This document shows positions 25,937 to 33,680 of a stretch of 64,000 nucleotides of DNA, one piece after another (the stretch's first letter is position 1; each line of letters opens with the position of its first letter). The translations under genes were made by a program, and so were the position numbers. Under the pieces are notes generated by a model, which was not told where the DNA came from, made no database searches, and saw only the letters and a list, made by a program, of their open reading frames with translations. The stretch is from Streptomyces sp. NRRL B-1140 (GTDB taxonomy: Bacteria > Actinomycetota > Actinomycetes > Streptomycetales > Streptomycetaceae), in assembly GCF_001280065.1 (NCBI RefSeq), contig NZ_LGEA01000162.1, positions 1 through 64,000 on the forward strand, written 5' to 3'.

Positions 25937-25966
25937 GCGTCACGCCCGGTGTGCCGGGCGTGACGC
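25937..25966. terminator. Bidirectional terminator between the convergent crt operons
   Basis: A perfect 13-bp stem (25937-25949 with 25954-25966) closes a TGTG loop. It overlaps the last codon of crtU and lies 170 bases after the Rieske gene stop. The 25769-25936 interval holds no gene. Confidence 0.75.
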
Positions 25967-27553
25967 GAGCGCGCCGAGTGCCCGCAGCGCCCGGGAGCGG
26001 CCCGCCCGTGGCACGGTCCACAGCACCTGGCCGCGGACGCCCCACCCGGCGAGCAAGGCGTTGGACGCCAGGAAACCGGTGGTGGCGGCGCGTTCCATCA
26101 GGGCCACGGGCAGGTCGCAGCGCAGCCCGTCGCCGGCCAGCGTCAGCCACGGGTGCGGGGTCCGCACGGTGGGGCGCCGATGGTGGGTGCCGACCGGGAA
26201 GAGCGGGCAGTCCGAGCGCCACTCGTGCCGGGCGTCGACGATCCGCGCCGCTGCGGTCTCCGGGTACACCCGGTGCAACTGCCCGAGCAGCGCGTCCTGC
26301 ACGGCCCCGGGGTCCGCACCGGGAGTGACGGCGTAGGCGTGCAGTTCCACCACGGAACCCCCGTGCTTCTCGGCCCAGCGCGCGGCCTCGCCCTCGTAGC
26401 GTTCCAGGACGCTGATGTTGTCGAGGCCGGCGTAGCCGCTGGTGCCGAGGAAGCCGGGGCGGTCGGCCCGGACCGGCCGGTCGAGCCAGAGCCGCGACAC
26501 GAGGAACGGCGGGGCGGTGCGCAGGGCGGCGATGCCGTCGCGCCAGGGGGCGGTGCCCAGGCCGGGCGAGGCGGCGACGACCCGGCGCAGTCCCCCGGTG
26601 TCGAGCGCGAGCACCACCGCGTCGTGCCGGTCGGTGCCGGTGCCGGTGCGCACCTCGGCTCCGTCGGTGCCGACGGGGTCGACGCCGTCCACGGGGGTGC
26701 CGGTACGCACGGTCGCGCCGAGCCGCCCGAGGTAGTCGCCGAGCGGCTCCCACAGGGCCTGCGGGAAGGGCTCGTCGGGCACGTCGAAGAGCAGCCCCTC
26801 CGAGGAGCCGAGGAAGTAGATGTGGAACATCAGCATCAGTTCGGCGGCGGAGAGTTCGCGCGGGTCGGCGAAGAAGCTGCGCGAGAACACCTCGAAGGCC
26901 AGGTGGTGGGCGGCCTCGGGGAAGCGGACGCGTTCGAGGAAGGCGGTCGCGCTGATCCCGTCGAAGCGTGTGTACACGTCGGGCACGCGCACGTCCGTCA
27001 GCGGCAGCGCCGCCCGGGCGTCCAGGGCGGTGAGGTCGCGCCAGCCGAAGGTGGGGCTGAGGGCGACGAAGCCGAGGGCGCTCAGGGGCGGGGTGCGCGG
27101 GACGCGGGCGAAGCTGTCGGTCAGTCCGCCGCTGTGCCGCAGGGGGTAGTCGGGCAGGGGGGTGAGCCGGGCGAGGGCGGGGTCGGTGCGCCGCAGCAGG
27201 CCGCGCAGGTTGTAGTACTGCCGGAAGAAGGCGTGGAAGCCACGGCTCATGGTCACCTCGGAGCCGTCGGCCAGCCGGGTGCGGTACCCGGCGAGGCGGC
27301 CGCCCAGGGAGTCCTCACGTTCGTAGAGGGTCACCCGGGCGCCGCGTTCGGCCAGTCCGGTGGCCGCGGCGAGTCCCGCGATGCCGCCGCCCACCACGGC
27401 GACGGACGGCGCGTCCCCGGGCGCGAAGCGGTCCCGGCCGGGCGCCGGCATCAGGATCTCGGCCTTGCGGTCCCGGCCGCGCCGGGCGGCCGGGCGGGGG
27501 CTCGTCGGACGGCTCGGCGGTGTACTCCTCGGGGAACTCGTCGCGGGACTCAT
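25940..27553 (-). CDS. crtU: Beta-carotene desaturase/methyltransferase (isorenieratene synthase)
   Basis: This is a 537-residue FAD protein. A 40-residue Pro/Arg-rich extension precedes the dinucleotide-binding motif VAVVGGGIAGLAAATGLAERG. It then shows GGRLAGYRTRLADG and the characteristic MSRGFHAFFRQYYNLRGLLR block of CrtU enzymes. The C-terminus has LAGDGLRCDLPVALMERAA. CrtU converts the beta-ionone rings of beta-carotene to aromatic phi-rings, giving isorenieratene. The ATG at 27553 overlaps the crtT stop (ATGA). It is the last gene of the crtY-crtT-crtU unit. Confidence 0.92.
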   Translation of the reverse strand: MSPATSSPRSTPPSRPTSPRPAARRGRDRKAEILMPAPGRDRFAPGDAPSVAVVGGGIAGLAAATGLAERGARVTLYEREDSLGGRLAGYRTRLADGSEVTMSRGFHAFFRQYYNLRGLLRRTDPALARLTPLPDYPLRHSGGLTDSFARVPRTPPLSALGFVALSPTFGWRDLTALDARAALPLTDVRVPDVYTRFDGISATAFLERVRFPEAAHHLAFEVFSRSFFADPRELSAAELMLMFHIYFLGSSEGLLFDVPDEPFPQALWEPLGDYLGRLGATVRTGTPVDGVDPVGTDGAEVRTGTGTDRHDAVVLALDTGGLRRVVAASPGLGTAPWRDGIAALRTAPPFLVSRLWLDRPVRADRPGFLGTSGYAGLDNISVLERYEGEAARWAEKHGGSVVELHAYAVTPGADPGAVQDALLGQLHRVYPETAAARIVDARHEWRSDCPLFPVGTHHRRPTVRTPHPWLTLAGDGLRCDLPVALMERAATTGFLASNALLAGWGVRGQVLWTVPRAGRSRALRALGALASRPAHRA

Positions 27554-28281
27554 CAGGTCGCCTCCCCGGCCGCGGCTGACCCGTTGCGGGCGACGAACGT
27601 GTGCGTGATGCCGGTCTGCCACCCGGCGAGGGGCAGGGCCCGCGCGCCCGTGAACCCGGCGCGGGTCAGCCGCCCGGTGAAGCCGGAAGCCGTGTCGAAG
27701 TCGAGGACGCTGTGCCACAGGTGCCGGTACAGGGCCCGGTCACCGGTGAGCGTGCCCGCCGGGATGATCACTCCCTGGCAGACGGCCGTCCACAGCGCCC
27801 GGTGCGCGGGCGAGCCGCCGAGGCTGTACTCGTGGACGGCGAGGCGCCCGCCCGGCCGCAGCAGTCCACGCACCGTGCCGAGGACGCCGTCCGGGTCGGA
27901 GACGTTACGGAACAGGTAGGCGGCGAAGACCGCGTCGAAGGGCCCTTCGCCGGCCGTCGCGAGCTCCTCGGCGCTCAGGTGCAGGAAGCGCACGGTGCCG
28001 GGCCAGGCCTTGGCCATGGCCCGCCGCAGCATGCCGGCGGAGGCGTCCACCGCGGTGATCCGCGCACGGGGTGCGGCCCGCAGCAGGGCCCGGGTGGAGG
28101 CGCCGGTGCCGCAGCCCAGGTCGAGCAGGTGCAGCCCGGCCCCGTCCTCCGGGAGCCCGAGCCGGCGGGCCGAGCGCAGCAGGTCGGCGCGGTAGCCCGG
28201 GTTGAGGCCGGTGAGGCGGTCGTAGGTGTGGGACGCGTGGTCGAAGGCGCGTGCCAGATCGCGGTCGCGCAGCAGGGTCAT
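27553..28281 (-). CDS. crtT: SAM-dependent methyltransferase of the carotenoid cluster
   Basis: This is a 242-residue class I methyltransferase. ATG 28281 (MTLLRDRDLARAFDHASHTYD) overlaps the crtY stop by four bases. The SAM motif I is LLDLGCGTGASTRALL and motif II is ITAVDASAGMLRRA. Post-motif blocks AAYLFRNVSDP and LRPGGRLAVHEYS resemble UbiE-type enzymes. This gene sits between crtY and crtU in Streptomyces isorenieratene clusters; its product has been dispensable or poorly defined there. Methylation of a carotenoid or quinone is inference. Confidence 0.88.
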   Translation of the reverse strand: MTLLRDRDLARAFDHASHTYDRLTGLNPGYRADLLRSARRLGLPEDGAGLHLLDLGCGTGASTRALLRAAPRARITAVDASAGMLRRAMAKAWPGTVRFLHLSAEELATAGEGPFDAVFAAYLFRNVSDPDGVLGTVRGLLRPGGRLAVHEYSLGGSPAHRALWTAVCQGVIIPAGTLTGDRALYRHLWHSVLDFDTASGFTGRLTRAGFTGARALPLAGWQTGITHTFVARNGSAAAGEAT

Positions 28282-29558
28282 CGGGGGCTCTCTCCGGTTC
28301 CTGGGGCGGGGTGGGTGCGGCGGGGCAGGAAGGGCACTTCCAGCGCGGTGCGCAGCATCGGGCCCACCGGGGTGCGCAGTCCGATGCCCCACTCCTCCCG
28401 GAGCGAGGTGGCGCCGTCGAGGAAGCGCAGCAGGCGGTGGGCCGGGGTCCGGCGGAAGAGACCGGTGAAGAACGCGGGCCCGTCGATCCGGCCGGTGTCC
28501 AGGGCCCGCAGCAGCACCGCGTCCATGGCGAGCGCCCGCCGCCCGTGCGGCGCCGGCACGACGGTGCGGTTGCCGTCCCGCAGTGCGGCGGCGACGGCCC
28601 GGCTGTGCCGTTGTACGGCCGCGAAGGTGTAGCCGGTGGCGGGGCGGGTGGCGCCGCCCGCCGTCCCGATGCGGAAGACGGCCGTACCGGTCCGCCGGGG
28701 GAAGCGGGCGTCGGTCATGGGGATGACGCCCCGCTCGGCGCTCTCCACGGCGAACTCGCCCAGGCCCAGCACCTCACGGGCGTAGTGACCGAGCGCCTCC
28801 TCGTACGCCGCGGTCGTCAGCGGGGTCCGGGAGAACTCGGTGTACTCGACGAGCGCCCGATCCGGGGCCAGCGGCAGGACGTAGCCGAAGGCCAGGCCGT
28901 GCCGCGGCTGCGGTACCCGGAAGTCCATGAGGTCGGCGACCGCCGGATCGAACCGGTCGGTGCGGGTACGCACGAACCAGCCGCGGAAGTGCTGCAGCAA
29001 CTGCGTCCGGGCGGGCGGCAAGGCGCGCAGGGGGCGCGAGTCGAACACGAGCCCGGCGCGCAGGGTCACGGTCCGGCCGCCGGGTGCCGTGCAGCGGACC
29101 TCGGCGCCTCCGGGCACGTCGCGCACCGTGTCGGCGGTCGCGCGCAGCACCCTTCCTCCGGGCGACCGCGCCAGCCGGGCGTGCACCAGCCGTTCGAACG
29201 CCGTGGAACGCACCATGCGGTAGCGGGCGGGGGCCGGGTCGACGGTGAGCGGGCTGCCGTCGGAGGCGTGCACCCGCAGCAGGGGCCAGCTGGCGGTAAC
29301 CGCTTGGCCGAAGCCGTCGTCACTGTCGTCGCCCTCGCCATGGTCCCAGTAGCACCAGGTGCGCTCCGCCGGGCGCGCGGGACCATCGGGCGGCTCCACC
29401 ACGGTCACGGTCGCGGCGGCGGTGCCGACCAGCCGGTACGCGAGGCTGAGGCCCGCGGCGCCGCCCCCGAGGATCACCACGTCCGGCGCGCCGACGGACC
29501 CGCGGTTCACCGGGCCCACCGCACACCGCCCATGTCCGCACCCCGCTCCCGGCCACAT
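28278..29558 (-). CDS. crtY: Lycopene beta-cyclase
   Basis: This is a 426-residue CrtY-type flavoprotein. The FAD motif is VVILGGGAAGLSLAYRL. Family blocks follow: ERTWCYWDHGEGD, LVFDSRP, QHFRGWFV, MDFRVPQ, FGYVLPL, LVEYTEFS, RGVIPMTD and RIGTAGGATRPATGYTF. It cyclises lycopene to beta-carotene, the CrtU substrate. I use ATG 29558; GTG 29519 would remove 13 poorly conserved residues and is possible. A shared lit-type element lies 21-55 bases upstream. It is the first gene of the operon that converges on crtEIB. Confidence 0.92.
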   Translation of the reverse strand: MWPGAGCGHGRCAVGPVNRGSVGAPDVVILGGGAAGLSLAYRLVGTAAATVTVVEPPDGPARPAERTWCYWDHGEGDDSDDGFGQAVTASWPLLRVHASDGSPLTVDPAPARYRMVRSTAFERLVHARLARSPGGRVLRATADTVRDVPGGAEVRCTAPGGRTVTLRAGLVFDSRPLRALPPARTQLLQHFRGWFVRTRTDRFDPAVADLMDFRVPQPRHGLAFGYVLPLAPDRALVEYTEFSRTPLTTAAYEEALGHYAREVLGLGEFAVESAERGVIPMTDARFPRRTGTAVFRIGTAGGATRPATGYTFAAVQRHSRAVAAALRDGNRTVVPAPHGRRALAMDAVLLRALDTGRIDGPAFFTGLFRRTPAHRLLRFLDGATSLREEWGIGLRTPVGPMLRTALEVPFLPRRTHPAPGTGESPR

Positions 29559-29579
29559 CGCCGACTGTGTTCTGTCCGT

Positions 29580-29613
29580 TCACCGCTTCTGGCCGTCGGC
29601 GGTGTTCGGATGC
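29580..29613 (-). promoter_or_regulatory. Candidate LitS-type promoter of crtY
   Basis: On the minus strand the element reads GCATCCGAA, 15 bases, GAAGCGGTGA, ending 21 bases before the crtY start. It is nearly identical in both blocks to the crtE copy. Confidence 0.55.
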
Positions 29614-29666
29614 AGCCGGGTACGGTCGGCCGAAAGCCACCGCGAGACGGATGCGGTCGGCCGGAC

Positions 29667-30977
29667 TCACCGCGGCACGACCGATTCCAGAACGGCGACG
29701 GCCTCGGCCAGCCCCGTCGGACGCGGCAGTCCGGCGACGGTCCGGCCGCTCCAGCCGGGCCCTATCGTCAGAACGACCGGCTTGCGGCGGGCCCCGCGCA
29801 CCCCCCACTCCATCGCGGCCACGTGCTGGGCCAGCGGCCGGCTGGCGGTCGCGCGGGACTGCGCCCACAGTCCCACCGCCGCGGGCCCCGTTCTGCGGAC
29901 TGCCGTGACGAGGGACTCCACGGGCAGGGCTCCGCCGAACATCCGCACCGGCAGACCCCGTTCGGCGAGTGCGGCCGCCAGCACCTCCAGGGGCAGCGTG
30001 TGGTTCTCCCCCGGCACACAGGCGAGAACGACGGTCGCGCCCGGGCGGTCGGGGGCCGCGGGCGGGGCGCCACGCCGCAGTGCGCCGGAGACGTGCCAGG
30101 ACAGGAAGTGCTCGACCTCGACGTATCTCTCACCCGAGCTCTCCCACTTGCGGCCGACCGCCTGGAGAGTCGGCATGATCACCTCGGTCCAGGCGGCAAC
30201 CAGCCCGTGCTCGGCGATCGCGGACTGGAGCAGGTCGTCCAGGGCGGGGGCGTCGAGGCGCAGTGCGGCACGGGCGATGCCCTTGCATTCCTGACGCACA
30301 TCACCGAGGCGCAGCCCGCTGCCTGCACGGCTGCGGGTGGGAAGCGGGGCGCCTGCGCGGGCGGGGGTGCGGTCCGACGGTGGCGGTGCTGTGCCGGCGT
30401 CCGGCGGGCCCGGGTCCGTCGGCCCTGGCCCGGGTGACGCCCCGGCCGAGTCCCCCTCCCGCGCCGCTCGGGCGGCCGGGCCGGTGAGAGTTTCCCCCTG
30501 CGTCGCTCGGGTGCGACCGGCGGGAGTCGGTGCGTGCGTCGTTTCGCCGAGGACCGCGTGGGCCGCCTCGGCGGGGGGTATCCCGGTCGCGGTCAGTGCG
30601 CACATCCGCTCCAGCCGGGCCACGTCCGTCGGGGTCCACCGCCGGTGCCGGCCCCCGGTGTGCGCGTCGGGTCCGAGGCCGTAGCGGCGGTCCCACGTGC
30701 GGACCGTGGTGGGGGCCACCCCCAGCCGTCTGGCCACCTCTCCGGTGGTCAGCCCACCACCGATGGGCCCACCACCTACGGTCCCGTCACCGATCGGCCC
30801 GCCACCGGTCGGCCCTGCACCGGTCAGCCCTCCAGGCCCTCCACCGGTCGGCCCTGCACCGGTCGGCCCTCCAGGCCCTCCACCGGTCGGCCCTGCACCG
30901 GTCGGCCCTCCAGGCCCTCCACCGGTCGGCCCGCCCTCGCGTCCGCGGCCTTCGCTGTCCCGTTCGTGTGCACCCAT
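29667..30977 (-). CDS. litR: B12-dependent MerR-family light-response regulator
   Basis: This is a 436-residue protein. ATG 30977 (MGAHERDSEG) is the start. Residues about 15-66 are a Gly/Pro/Thr repeat (units GGPTGAGPTGGGP). Residues about 78-145 are a MerR winged helix (LTTGEVARRLGVAPTTVRTWDRRYG). A charged Pro linker follows. Residues about 240-436 resemble the cobalamin-binding half of CarH/LitR: a helical bundle with W...VEVEHF, then VPGENHTLPLEVL, where the His would be the axial cobalt ligand. LitR with adenosylcobalamin represses in the dark and is released by light. It is divergent from litS with a large operator between them. Confidence 0.92.
   Translation of the reverse strand: MGAHERDSEGRGREGGPTGGGPGGPTGAGPTGGGPGGPTGAGPTGGGPGGLTGAGPTGGGPIGDGTVGGGPIGGGLTTGEVARRLGVAPTTVRTWDRRYGLGPDAHTGGRHRRWTPTDVARLERMCALTATGIPPAEAAHAVLGETTHAPTPAGRTRATQGETLTGPAARAAREGDSAGASPGPGPTDPGPPDAGTAPPPSDRTPARAGAPLPTRSRAGSGLRLGDVRQECKGIARAALRLDAPALDDLLQSAIAEHGLVAAWTEVIMPTLQAVGRKWESSGERYVEVEHFLSWHVSGALRRGAPPAAPDRPGATVVLACVPGENHTLPLEVLAAALAERGLPVRMFGGALPVESLVTAVRRTGPAAVGLWAQSRATASRPLAQHVAAMEWGVRGARRKPVVLTIGPGWSGRTVAGLPRPTGLAEAVAVLESVVPR
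30802..30932 (-). repeat. 39-bp tandem repeat inside litR
   Basis: Three full 39-bp units (30802-30840, 30841-30879, 30880-30918) and 14 bases of a fourth are almost identical; copy one differs by a single G-to-A (30826 region). Each unit encodes 13 residues, so unit changes keep the frame. Degenerate shorter repeats precede it at 30740-30801. Confidence 0.9.
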
Positions 30978-30989
30978 ACCCCCGACTGT

Positions 30990-31030
30990 ACGACGCACAA
31001 ACGACGCACGTTGAGCCGCGTCGTTTGTGC
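30990..31030. promoter_or_regulatory. Probable LitR operator between litR and litS
   Basis: ACGACGCAC occurs at 30990-30998 and again at 31001-31009, an 11-bp period. In addition GCACAAACGACGC (30995-31007) and GCGTCGTTTGTGC (31018-31030) form a perfect 13-bp inverted repeat around 10 bases. Direct repeats of 11 bp are the known binding mode of the related CarH tetramer. The site lies 13 bases upstream of the litR start and about 110 bases upstream of litS. Confidence 0.65.
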
Positions 31031-31138
31031 ACCGAACACTGGCCTGGAGCGCACGGGCGCGGCTCACACAGCGCGACCGGTGCGGTTCGGCAGACGGCCT
31101 TCCGTCCCCGCACGACGCACTGCAGGAGGAACCAGGCC

Positions 31139-31744
31139 ATGATCACGAACACCCGACTCACCGCCCCCGCCGCGCCAACGGAGGAAACGCGGTACGAGGA
31201 AGAGCTGGCCCGTGGCCTCGTCGCCGCCGACGAGGAGGCGTTCGCCGCGATCTACCGGCGCTGGGGCTCGCTCGTCCACACCATGGCCACCCGACTGCTC
31301 GGCGACACCCACGAGGCGGAGGACGTGACCCAGCAGGTCTTCCTCGGTGCCTGGCACGGCCGGGCGGGCTTCCGCCCCGAACGGGGCCCGCTCGGCGCCT
31401 GGCTGGTCGGCATCACGCGCCGCAAGATCGTCGACGCGCTGGCGGCCCGGACGCGACGGCTGACACTGATCGACTCGGCCGGCCGCGACGCGGACACCAC
31501 CGGCCCCGACGAGGCGGCACCGGACCGCGTCCTGGACCGGGTGCTGCTGGTCGACGCCCTGGCCCGGCTGCCGCGCCACCAGCGGGAGGTGCTGTGCATG
31601 GCCTTCTACGAGGACCTGACCCAGGCGCAGATCGCGGAGCGCACCGGGATGCCCCTGGGGACGGTCAAGAGCCACGCCCGTCGCGGCCTGCACCGGCTGC
31701 GCATGGTGATCGAGCAGCACCGGGCCGCCGACGCGGATCTGTAG
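31139..31744 (+). CDS. litS: ECF sigma factor of the light response
   Basis: This is a 201-residue sigma-70 family ECF protein. The start at ATG 31139 is set by AGGAGGA at 31124-31130. Region 2 is at residues about 25-95 (AFAAIYRRWGSLVHTMATRLL; EAEDVTQQVFLGAWHG). Region 4 is at about 140-190 (LARLPRHQREVLCMAFYED; LTQAQIAERTGMPLGTVKSHARRGL). Divergence from litR and the linked carotenoid and photolyase operons identify it as LitS. It is held off in the dark by LitR and then transcribes the crt genes. An anti-sigma factor two genes downstream may add a second control layer. Confidence 0.92.
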   Translation: MITNTRLTAPAAPTEETRYEEELARGLVAADEEAFAAIYRRWGSLVHTMATRLLGDTHEAEDVTQQVFLGAWHGRAGFRPERGPLGAWLVGITRRKIVDALAARTRRLTLIDSAGRDADTTGPDEAAPDRVLDRVLLVDALARLPRHQREVLCMAFYEDLTQAQIAERTGMPLGTVKSHARRGLHRLRMVIEQHRAADADL

Positions 31745-31760
31745 CGGTGCCGCCGAACAC

Positions 31761-31794
31761 GCATCCGCGGCGGCCCCCACACCCGAAAACAGGA
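31761..31794 (+). promoter_or_regulatory. Candidate LitS-type promoter upstream of the DUF4397 gene
   Basis: GCATCCGCG, 15 bases, GAAAACAGGA. The first block and the spacing match the crtE, crtY and SDR copies; the second block is weaker. It lies in the gap after litS, 47 bases before ATG 31842. Confidence 0.42.
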
Positions 31795-31841
31795 CCGAGA
31801 CTCCGCACCGTACGGAGACTCCGTTCGAAGGGATGATTCCC

Positions 31842-32669
31842 ATGACCTCCCACACCCGCATCGCCATCGCCGCCTCGGCCGGAGCCTGTGCCCTGGCCCT
31901 CGGCGTATCCGCTCCCGCCCTGGCCGACCAGCAGGAGCAGGCCATGGTGTCCGTCTTCCACGGCATCCCCGGCATGACCGTGGACGTGTACGCCAACGGC
32001 GACGAACTGATCGGCGACTTCAAGCCCGGCACGGTGACGGACCCCACGTCCCTCGACGCCGGCACCTATGACATCAAGATCTTCGAAGCGGGCAAGGATC
32101 CCAGCGGAACTCCGGCCCTGGAGAAGAAGATCGAGGTGCCCGAGGGCGCGAACGCCACGGTCGCCGCCCACCTCTCCGCCGACGGCACACCGGAGTTGAC
32201 GGCCTTCACCAACGACGTCTCCCAGGTGGACGCCGGCAAGGCCCGCCTGACGGTCCGTCATGTCGCGGCTGCCCCGGCCGTCGACGTCCGGGCCGGCGGC
32301 CAGCCCGTCTTCAGCAACCTGACCAACCCGAAGGAGGACACCGCCGAGGTCGACGCGGGCACCCTCAACACCGATGTGGTGCTGGCCGGCACGGACACCG
32401 TGGCCATCGGCCCGGCCGACCTGAAGCTCGGCGAGGGGACGAGCAACGTCGTCTACGCGTGGGGCAGCGCCGACGACAAGAACCTGGCCCTGGCGACGCA
32501 GACGTTCAGCGGCATGGCGTCGTCGCCCCGCGGAGTTCCCGCGGGCGGCAGCGGTGCCGCCGTCGCACCGAACTCCTCCGACCTCGACGCGGCCTGGGCC
32601 GCCGGGGCGGGAGCGGTCGCGGTGGCGGGCGTGCTGGTGGCCCGCCGGGCCGTCCGCCGACGTGGCTGA
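31842..32669 (+). CDS. Secreted DUF4397-domain protein with C-terminal membrane anchor
   Basis: This is a 275-residue protein. ATG 31842 is preferred over ATG 31833 because GAAGGG lies nine bases before it. Residues 1-28 are a signal peptide ending ALA-DQQ. Residues about 35-230 contain two DUF4397 units (VSVFHGIPGMTVDVYANG; LTVRHVAAAPAVDVRAGG). Residues about 245-265 are a hydrophobic helix followed by ARRAVRRRG, the layout of a sortase substrate, but I see no LPxTG box. It occupies the position of litA in Streptomyces lit loci. It is coupled to the downstream sortase by an eight-base overlap (GTGGCTGA). Probably cell-surface; function is unknown. Confidence 0.82.
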   Translation: MTSHTRIAIAASAGACALALGVSAPALADQQEQAMVSVFHGIPGMTVDVYANGDELIGDFKPGTVTDPTSLDAGTYDIKIFEAGKDPSGTPALEKKIEVPEGANATVAAHLSADGTPELTAFTNDVSQVDAGKARLTVRHVAAAPAVDVRAGGQPVFSNLTNPKEDTAEVDAGTLNTDVVLAGTDTVAIGPADLKLGEGTSNVVYAWGSADDKNLALATQTFSGMASSPRGVPAGGSGAAVAPNSSDLDAAWAAGAGAVAVAGVLVARRAVRRRG

Positions 32670-33309
32670 CCGCGCGCGCCGGCTGACGGGACCGATGCTG
32701 GCGGCTGCCGCCCTGGCAGCCGCCCTCGGTCTCCCGGCCGGACCGTCACAACCGGCCGCACCGGCCCCCGACTTCGCTGCCGCACCCCCCGCACGGGCGA
32801 CCGGCCCGACGACGCAGGCACCACCGAGCACGGCACCGGTCCCACCGCCCCGCCGCGTCCTGCTGCCCCACCCGGGCGTCGACGCCCGGGTCACCCCGGT
32901 GGGCGTGACGGACCGGGGCGAGATGCAGGTCCCCGACGAGCCGTCCATGGCGGGCTGGTACCGCTACGGCCCGGCGCCGGGCAGCGCTTCGGGTTCGGCG
33001 GTGCTCGTCGGACACGTGGACAGCGACACCGGGGCCATCGGCGAATTCGCCGGGCTGTACGACGTACGGCGCGGAGACCGTGTGGAGGTGCGGCGGGCCG
33101 GGGCGGAACCGGTGCGGTACCGCGTCGTCTCACGCGTCACCGTCCCCAAGGACGAGCTGCCCACCGCGGCGTTCCGCCGCACCGGCACCCCCGTCCTCAC
33201 GCTCATCACCTGCGCGCCCCCGTTCGTCCCCGAGCGGGGCGGCTACCAGTCCAACCTCGTCGTCACGGCGGAGCCCGTGAAGTCCGGGAGGGCGCAGTGG
33301 CCCACGTAG
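32662..33309 (+). CDS. Class F sortase
   Basis: This is a 215-residue protein. The GTG at 32662 overlaps the previous stop. Residues about 8-27 form an N-terminal hydrophobic signal-anchor, followed by a Pro/Ala-rich spacer. The catalytic domain (residues about 75-210) shows H118 in VLVGHVDS and C184 in TLITC, with R in the following PERGG segment. Sortases cleave a sorting signal and attach the protein to lipid II. The coupled DUF4397 protein is the obvious substrate candidate. Class F enzymes are typical of Actinobacteria. Its presence in a light-response operon is unusual. Confidence 0.88.
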   Translation: MADRARRLTGPMLAAAALAAALGLPAGPSQPAAPAPDFAAAPPARATGPTTQAPPSTAPVPPPRRVLLPHPGVDARVTPVGVTDRGEMQVPDEPSMAGWYRYGPAPGSASGSAVLVGHVDSDTGAIGEFAGLYDVRRGDRVEVRRAGAEPVRYRVVSRVTVPKDELPTAAFRRTGTPVLTLITCAPPFVPERGGYQSNLVVTAEPVKSGRAQWPT

Positions 33310-33680
33310 AGCCCGCGCACCTGGTGGAACTGGCGCTGGGCAACGCCACCCCGACCGAGGCCGACACCGAGGCCCTGCGTCACGTCGACCAGTGCGCCCG
33401 CTGCCGTGACGAACTCAGCACCCTGACCCGCCTGGTGACCGCGGCCCGCACCGCTCGATTGGTGGACCTGCCGACAGCGCCCCCGGAACGGGTCTGGCGG
33501 CGGATCAGCGGAGACCTCTCCCCGGAGACGAGGACTCCCGAGCCACCCCCGCGCATCCCGGACCGCAGGAGGCGGGCCCTTCTCGCTCTGCTCGCCCTCG
33601 CCACCGCCACCGTCGTAGCCGTCGCCCTCCGCTGCCTGCACGGGCGCTCGAGAGTCGTGCGGGGCGGGGGCGTCCCTTAG
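33297..33680 (+). CDS. Zinc-binding transmembrane anti-sigma factor
   Basis: This is a 127-residue protein whose GTG start (33297) overlaps the sortase end by 13 bases and follows GGGAGGG. The ZAS zinc motif is complete: H29-x3-C33-x2-C36 (HVDQCARCRDEL). The linker (PERVWRRISGDL) is followed by a single membrane helix at about 95-112. Such proteins bind ECF sigma factors on the cytoplasmic face of the membrane. LitS is the nearest ECF sigma and shares the operon direction, so it is the likely partner. The short outer segment leaves little room for a sensory domain. Confidence 0.82.
   Translation: MAHVEPAHLVELALGNATPTEADTEALRHVDQCARCRDELSTLTRLVTAARTARLVDLPTAPPERVWRRISGDLSPETRTPEPPPRIPDRRRRALLALLALATATVVAVALRCLHGRSRVVRGGGVP

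Noticed and set aside
31040..31080. A fifth lit-type promoter before litS (CCGAACAC near 31032)
   Set aside because: The first block is only partly matched and no GAA block lies at the 15-base spacing.
30787..31161. Repetitive open frames on both strands around the litR start
   Set aside because: They are alternative readings of the 39-bp repeat; only the litR frame continues into a MerR domain.
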